Shown piece after piece: positions 14,589 to 17,342 of a stretch of DNA of 17,342 bases. Each line of letters starts with the position of its first letter. Position 1 is the stretch's first letter. Below the pieces are notes generated by a model, which worked only from the letters and a program-made list of their open reading frames with translations, searched no databases and was not told the origin of the DNA. The DNA is from DASRCB01 sp035653295 (GTDB lineage Bacteria > Acidobacteriota > Terriglobia > Bryobacterales > Bryobacteraceae): NCBI GenBank assembly GCA_035653295.1, contig DASRCB010000382.1, positions 1 to 17,342 on the forward strand. The letters are read 5' to 3'. The position numbers and the translations under genes were made by a program.

Positions 14589-14622
14589 GTGTACTATTAT
14601 GGCTTCTCCGGCCCTCCCCTCC
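14589..14622. promoter_or_regulatory. Divergent start region with -10-like hexamers on both strands
   Basis: Between the LON-domain ATG (14588, minus) and the dehydrogenase ATG (14623, plus) the sequence has TACTAT on the plus strand (14592-14597) and CATAAT on the minus strand (14601-14596). These overlap, so transcription in the two directions could compete. The plus-strand ATG at 14599 is an alternative start for the dehydrogenase. Confidence 0.35.
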
Positions 14623-15405
14623 ATGCGAATAGACGGCAAAGTCGCTCTGGTCACCGGCGCGTCGGAAGGTATCGGAGCCGCGTGCGTGCGGGCCTTGCGC
14701 GAGCGTGGCGCGCGGGTCGCTCTCACTGCTCGGAGTGAGACGAATCTCCGCGCCGTCGCTTCGGAAACGGACCTCGTCATTCCCGGCGACCTGCTCGTGC
14801 CCGAGGATCGGCGGCGCATCGTTGAAACCACCGTCGACCATTTCGGCCAGATCGACATTCTCGTCAACAACGCTGGTATCGGCGTCTACGCTCCCGCGCA
14901 CTCGGCGCAAATGCCACAGGTGCGGCATATGTTCGAGCTCAATTTCTTCGCGCCTCTTGAGATGACCCAGCTCGTCATCCCCGCCATGCGCCGGCACGGA
15001 CCCGGGGGCTCCATCGTGAATGTCGGCTCCATCGCAGGCAAAGTGACCCTCCCCTGGTTCACGTTATACTCGGCTTCGAAGTATGCGTTGGGATCTCTGA
15101 CCGATGGACTGCGGATGGAGCTGCGCGAGGCAGGCATTCACGCCATGACTGTCTGTCCCGGCTACGTCAAAACTGAGTTTCAGGCCCACGTGCTGGCTGG
15201 GCATGCTCCCGCGGCGCTGGCGCGCGGCCGGCAAACCTTCGCCATCACCCCCGAGCAGTGCGCCGCGGCCATTGTCCGCGGCCTCCAGCGCAACGCACGC
15301 ACGGTCCTCGTCCCCCGTGTGGCATGGCTGTTCGTACTCGCGGAAAGACTCCTGCCGCGTCTCACCGATGCACAGCTGGCGCGCATCTACCGTGGGCATC
15401 GATGA
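14623..15405 (+). CDS. Short-chain dehydrogenase/reductase (SDR)
   Basis: This is a 260-residue classical SDR. The cofactor motif is TGASEGIG (residues 11-18), NNAG is at 82-85, and the catalytic residues are S136 (NVGSIAG), Y149 and K153 (YSASK). CPGYVKTEF follows. The C-terminus carries a hydrophobic stretch with a basic end (LVPRVAWLFVLAERLLPRL), as in SDRs that associate with membranes. It should oxidise or reduce a hydroxyl or keto group with NAD(P)(H), but the substrate is unknown. I start at 14623 because MRIDGKVALVTG is the usual SDR opening; the in-frame ATG at 14599 would add eight residues (MASPALPS) and sits on the putative -10 box. Neither has a ribosome binding site. Its stop overlaps aroK by 4 bases. 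Confidence 0.92.
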   Translation: MRIDGKVALVTGASEGIGAACVRALRERGARVALTARSETNLRAVASETDLVIPGDLLVPEDRRRIVETTVDHFGQIDILVNNAGIGVYAPAHSAQMPQVRHMFELNFFAPLEMTQLVIPAMRRHGPGGSIVNVGSIAGKVTLPWFTLYSASKYALGSLTDGLRMELREAGIHAMTVCPGYVKTEFQAHVLAGHAPAALARGRQTFAITPEQCAAAIVRGLQRNARTVLVPRVAWLFVLAERLLPRLTDAQLARIYRGHR

Positions 15406-15932
15406 TTCATAAGCTTAAGCTCACTCCCGGCGTGTACCTGGTGGGCTTCATGGCCTCCGGCAAGACCACCATCGGCCGCAAACTCGCTTACGAACTCGGC
15501 TGGGCTTTCGCCGACATCGATGAGGATATCGAGGCCGAGGAGAAGTCCACCATCCATCAGATCTTCGAGGAGCGCGGTGAGGCCGAGTTCCGGAAGATCG
15601 AAACGAAAGCCATCCAGAAGCGCGTGAAATCCGTGCGCACCGGGCGGCCCATGGTGGTCGCGCTCGGCGGCGGCAGCTTTACCCAGCAGGAGAATTACGA
15701 ACTGTTGGAGAACAACGGAGTTTCGATCTGGCTTGACGTGCCGCTCGCCGTGGTTCGCCGTCGGCTCGCGAACTGCGAGGATGTTCGCCCCCTCGCCCGC
15801 GACCCCGAGCGCCTCGAGCACCTCTTCTTTGCCCGCCGCGCTTCCTACCAGCGCGCCGACCACCGCATCGAGGTCACCAGCGACGAGCCCGACGACTCGG
15901 TCCACCGCATCCTCGCCCTCCCCATTTTCTGA
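15402..15932 (+). CDS. aroK: Shikimate kinase
   Basis: It phosphorylates shikimate to shikimate 3-phosphate in the pathway to chorismate and aromatic amino acids, in the cytoplasm. The 176 residues are full length. The Walker A motif is GFMASGKT (15-22) and the acidic pair D38/D40 is in FADIDEDIE. The shikimate-binding set is R64 in IFEERGEAEFRKIE, the GGG at 89-91 in VVALGGGS, and R145/R146 in ARRASY. The LID arginine is in the VRPLA segment (R129). The ATG at 15402 overlaps the dehydrogenase stop (ATGA), so the two are co-translated; other aro genes are not in the window. A close alternative is gluconate kinase or another small kinase of the same fold, but the shikimate residues are all present. 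Confidence 0.92.
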   Translation: MIHKLKLTPGVYLVGFMASGKTTIGRKLAYELGWAFADIDEDIEAEEKSTIHQIFEERGEAEFRKIETKAIQKRVKSVRTGRPMVVALGGGSFTQQENYELLENNGVSIWLDVPLAVVRRRLANCEDVRPLARDPERLEHLFFARRASYQRADHRIEVTSDEPDDSVHRILALPIF

Positions 15933-15942
15933 GCTTTGCGGT

Positions 15943-15977
15943 GCAGGGCCTCTCCTGCGGCCGCCTCCCAGCGCACC
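15943..15977. repeat. Worn copy C of the double-hairpin repeat after aroK
   Basis: This aligns to 13224-13259 with 28 of 36 positions identical and one gap. The first hairpin survives as GCAGG (15943-15947) and CCTGC (15954-15958); the second has decayed. It begins 10 bases after the aroK stop, where it may still act as a 3'-end hairpin. Confidence 0.5.
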
Positions 15978-16099
15978 GGACCTGTGATGCGCAAGCGCAT
16001 GGCTGTGCTCCGCGTGAGGGTTCGCATATGGGACTCCTGGATCGTATGTCGATAAAGTAAGCCGGCGGATATCGGCGCCTGCGATAACCTGCGCCCGCA

Positions 16100-16105
16100 T
16101 ACAAT
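16100..16105 (+). promoter_or_regulatory. Possible -10 hexamer (TACAAT) of the phosphatase gene
   Basis: TACAAT stands 11 bases before the ATG at 16117, which would leave a leader of only a few bases. No Shine-Dalgarno sequence lies between, and no -35 box is recognisable. Confidence 0.4.
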
Positions 16106-16116
16106 AGCGATGCCGG

Positions 16117-17342
16117 ATGAACTCCAACGTCGCCGTTCCCGTGAGTGCGATCCAGCACGCGCTGCGCAGCAGCCTGCCGTTTATCGCAGTGGCAACCATC
16201 GCGCTGGTCGCTGGACTGGCGGCGATTCTGCTTTCGCGGCTGCGCTCGCGTGATCGTCTGCTGCTGTGGCTGGGCATCTGCGCCACGCTCTATGGCTTGC
16301 GCCTGCTGCTGCAGAACGATCTCATCGTTCGCGCCATCACGCCGGCGTTGAACGCGCGCCCGTTCGACGTTTACATCCTGCTGTTCACGTATCTCATACC
16401 GATCCCGCTCGCAATGTTCGTGCGAGAGCTGCGCGGCCCAGGCTGGAAACACTCGATCGCCATCTGGGTCTGGGTGCAGATCGTGTTCGCGATACTCGCC
16501 ATTCCGTTGGCGACGCTGGCGCGCGAGTCGCGCTGGACCGATCTGGTCAACGGACTGCTGGTTATCGGCGGGACCGTGTTGACCATCACGCATCTGGCGC
16601 CGCGCAGGAATCCCGGACCCGCGAGCGCTCTGAAATGGCCGTTCACCGTCTTCGGCGTGCTCGTGGTCCTCAACAACTTCGGCTTCCGCTTTCGCGGCGC
16701 CGATGTCGAGCCGGTGGGATTTGTTGTCCTGCTCTCCGGGCTCGCGTACGCGGCCGCCCGCCGCGCCATCTCGCGCGAGCGCAAGCTGACGGAGGTCGAG
16801 CAGGAACTGGCCACCGCCCGCCGCATCCAGACGTCGATCCTCCCGGCCGACTCACCGCATCTACCGGCGCTCAGGATCGCCACGCGGTATCAGCCCATGA
16901 CCGCGGTCGCCGGTGACTTCTACGATTTCCTCCAGACCCGTGACACATCGGTCACCATCCTGGTGGCCGATGTCTCGGGCCACGGCGTCCCAGCCGCGCT
17001 CGTAGCCTCCATGCTCAAGGTCTGTCTGGCGGCGCAGCGCGAGCACGCGGACGATCCGGCGCGTGTGTTGACAGGATTGAATGCGATGCTGCGCGGCATG
17101 CTCGGCGGCCAGTATGTTACCGCGGCCTGCGCGGCGCTGGATCTGTCGGCCGAAACCGTGAGGTACGCCGGGGCAGGCCATCCGCCGGCGCTGCTGGTCC
17201 GACGGAGCAGCGGCGAACTGGTGGAGCTCGGCGAAAACGGTCTTTTCATCGGCCCTTTTCCGCACGCAACCTATTCGAACATGTCCGTCCCGTTCGCGGC
17301 TGGCGACAGGCTCCTGCTCTATACGGACGGCATCACGGAAGC
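16117..17342 (+). CDS. Seven-helix membrane protein with SpoIIE/PP2C phosphatase domain, 3' end missing
   Basis: The frame is open from ATG 16117 to the window end (408 codons visible). Seven hydrophobic segments lie at about residues 20-39, 49-65, 85-102, 113-135, 145-160, 173-187 and 198-213. A short charged, coiled-coil-like linker follows (SRERKLTEVEQELATARRIQ, ending near 234). The rest is a SpoIIE-type PPM serine/threonine phosphatase: AxxIQ at about 231-236, AGDFYDF (GDF from 266) and VADVSGHG with D285, then AGAGHPPALL and YTDGITE with D404. These acidic residues bind the two catalytic metal ions. Such enzymes often dephosphorylate anti-sigma-factor antagonists; here the membrane part would be the sensor. 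No sigma, anti-sigma or STAS gene is visible. The signal sensed is unknown. Confidence 0.92.
   Translation, partial: MNSNVAVPVSAIQHALRSSLPFIAVATIALVAGLAAILLSRLRSRDRLLLWLGICATLYGLRLLLQNDLIVRAITPALNARPFDVYILLFTYLIPIPLAMFVRELRGPGWKHSIAIWVWVQIVFAILAIPLATLARESRWTDLVNGLLVIGGTVLTITHLAPRRNPGPASALKWPFTVFGVLVVLNNFGFRFRGADVEPVGFVVLLSGLAYAAARRAISRERKLTEVEQELATARRIQTSILPADSPHLPALRIATRYQPMTAVAGDFYDFLQTRDTSVTILVADVSGHGVPAALVASMLKVCLAAQREHADDPARVLTGLNAMLRGMLGGQYVTAACAALDLSAETVRYAGAGHPPALLVRRSSGELVELGENGLFIGPFPHATYSNMSVPFAAGDRLLLYTDGITE

Larger units (their letters stand above)
15933..16116. other. Intergenic stretch between aroK and the phosphatase gene
   Basis: It holds the worn repeat copy near its left end, a small inverted repeat (ATGCGC-AA-GCGCAT, 15987-16000) and a TACAAT hexamer before the next gene. 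I see no tRNA, no convincing small gene and no T-rich terminator. Confidence 0.5.

Noticed and set aside
14624..14870. N-terminal extension of the LON-domain protein into the dehydrogenase gene
   Set aside because: The extension is Arg/Ser/Thr-rich shadow sequence. The family start LLPLFPLETVLFP follows the ATG at 14588 directly.
15987..16055. 22-codon plus-strand frame starting in the ATGCGC-AA-GCGCAT inverted repeat
   Set aside because: It has no good ribosome binding site, is very short and has no recognisable product.

Overview
The window is GC-rich, gene-dense bacterial chromosome with short intergenic gaps and several 4-8 base gene overlaps. The gene families suggest an acidobacterium, possibly of the Solibacter/Bryobacter group. 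They include a Tat-signal Gfo/Idh/MocA oxidoreductase with the 'RVLGANDRV' leader ending, a Tat-signal sugar-isomerase-like TIM barrel, a seven-helix membrane SpoIIE-type phosphatase, and an ankyrin protein of a kind common there. This placement is inferred from family resemblance only. I see no integrase, transposase, tRNA, rRNA, CRISPR array or phage gene, and it reads as ordinary chromosome.

Layout. Bases 1-5074 (+): the end of an ankyrin-repeat protein, then treZ (maltooligosyl-trehalose trehalohydrolase) overlapping by 8 bases a GH133-type glycogen debranching enzyme; this is a glycogen/maltodextrin and trehalose unit. Bases 5123-10850 (-): read in transcription order these are a YjhG/YagF-type D-xylonate dehydratase, a YyaL/DUF255 thioredoxin-fold protein, thiol peroxidase Tpx 7 bases after it, an unrecognised 65-residue protein with a strong ribosome binding site, and a SnoaL-like protein. 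Bases 10895-13212 (+), divergent from the dehydratase: a Tat-signal oxidoreductase and a Tat-signal TIM-barrel isomerase overlapping by 4 bases, which with the dehydratase suggest sugar or sugar-acid breakdown. Bases 13270-14588 (-): a stand-alone LON-domain protein and a HAD phosphatase overlapping by 4 bases. Bases 14623-15932 (+): a short-chain dehydrogenase and shikimate kinase overlapping by 4 bases. Bases 16117-17342 (+): a seven-helix membrane protein with a SpoIIE/PP2C phosphatase domain that runs off the window.

The structure not explained by genes is a GC-rich double-hairpin repeat. A near-perfect copy sits between the convergent isomerase and HAD genes. A second copy forms the last codons of the xylonate dehydratase gene, and a worn third copy follows aroK. 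Several starts lack a Shine-Dalgarno sequence and have a TACAAT-like hexamer a few bases upstream, which suggests leaderless or very short-leader transcripts. I found no clearly new defence or mobile system. The best leads are the repeat family, the 65-residue protein, and the exported oxidoreductase/isomerase pair facing a cytoplasmic dehydratase. No gene-free stretch exceeds 300 bases; the longest are 5897-6103, 15933-16116 and 5549-5698.
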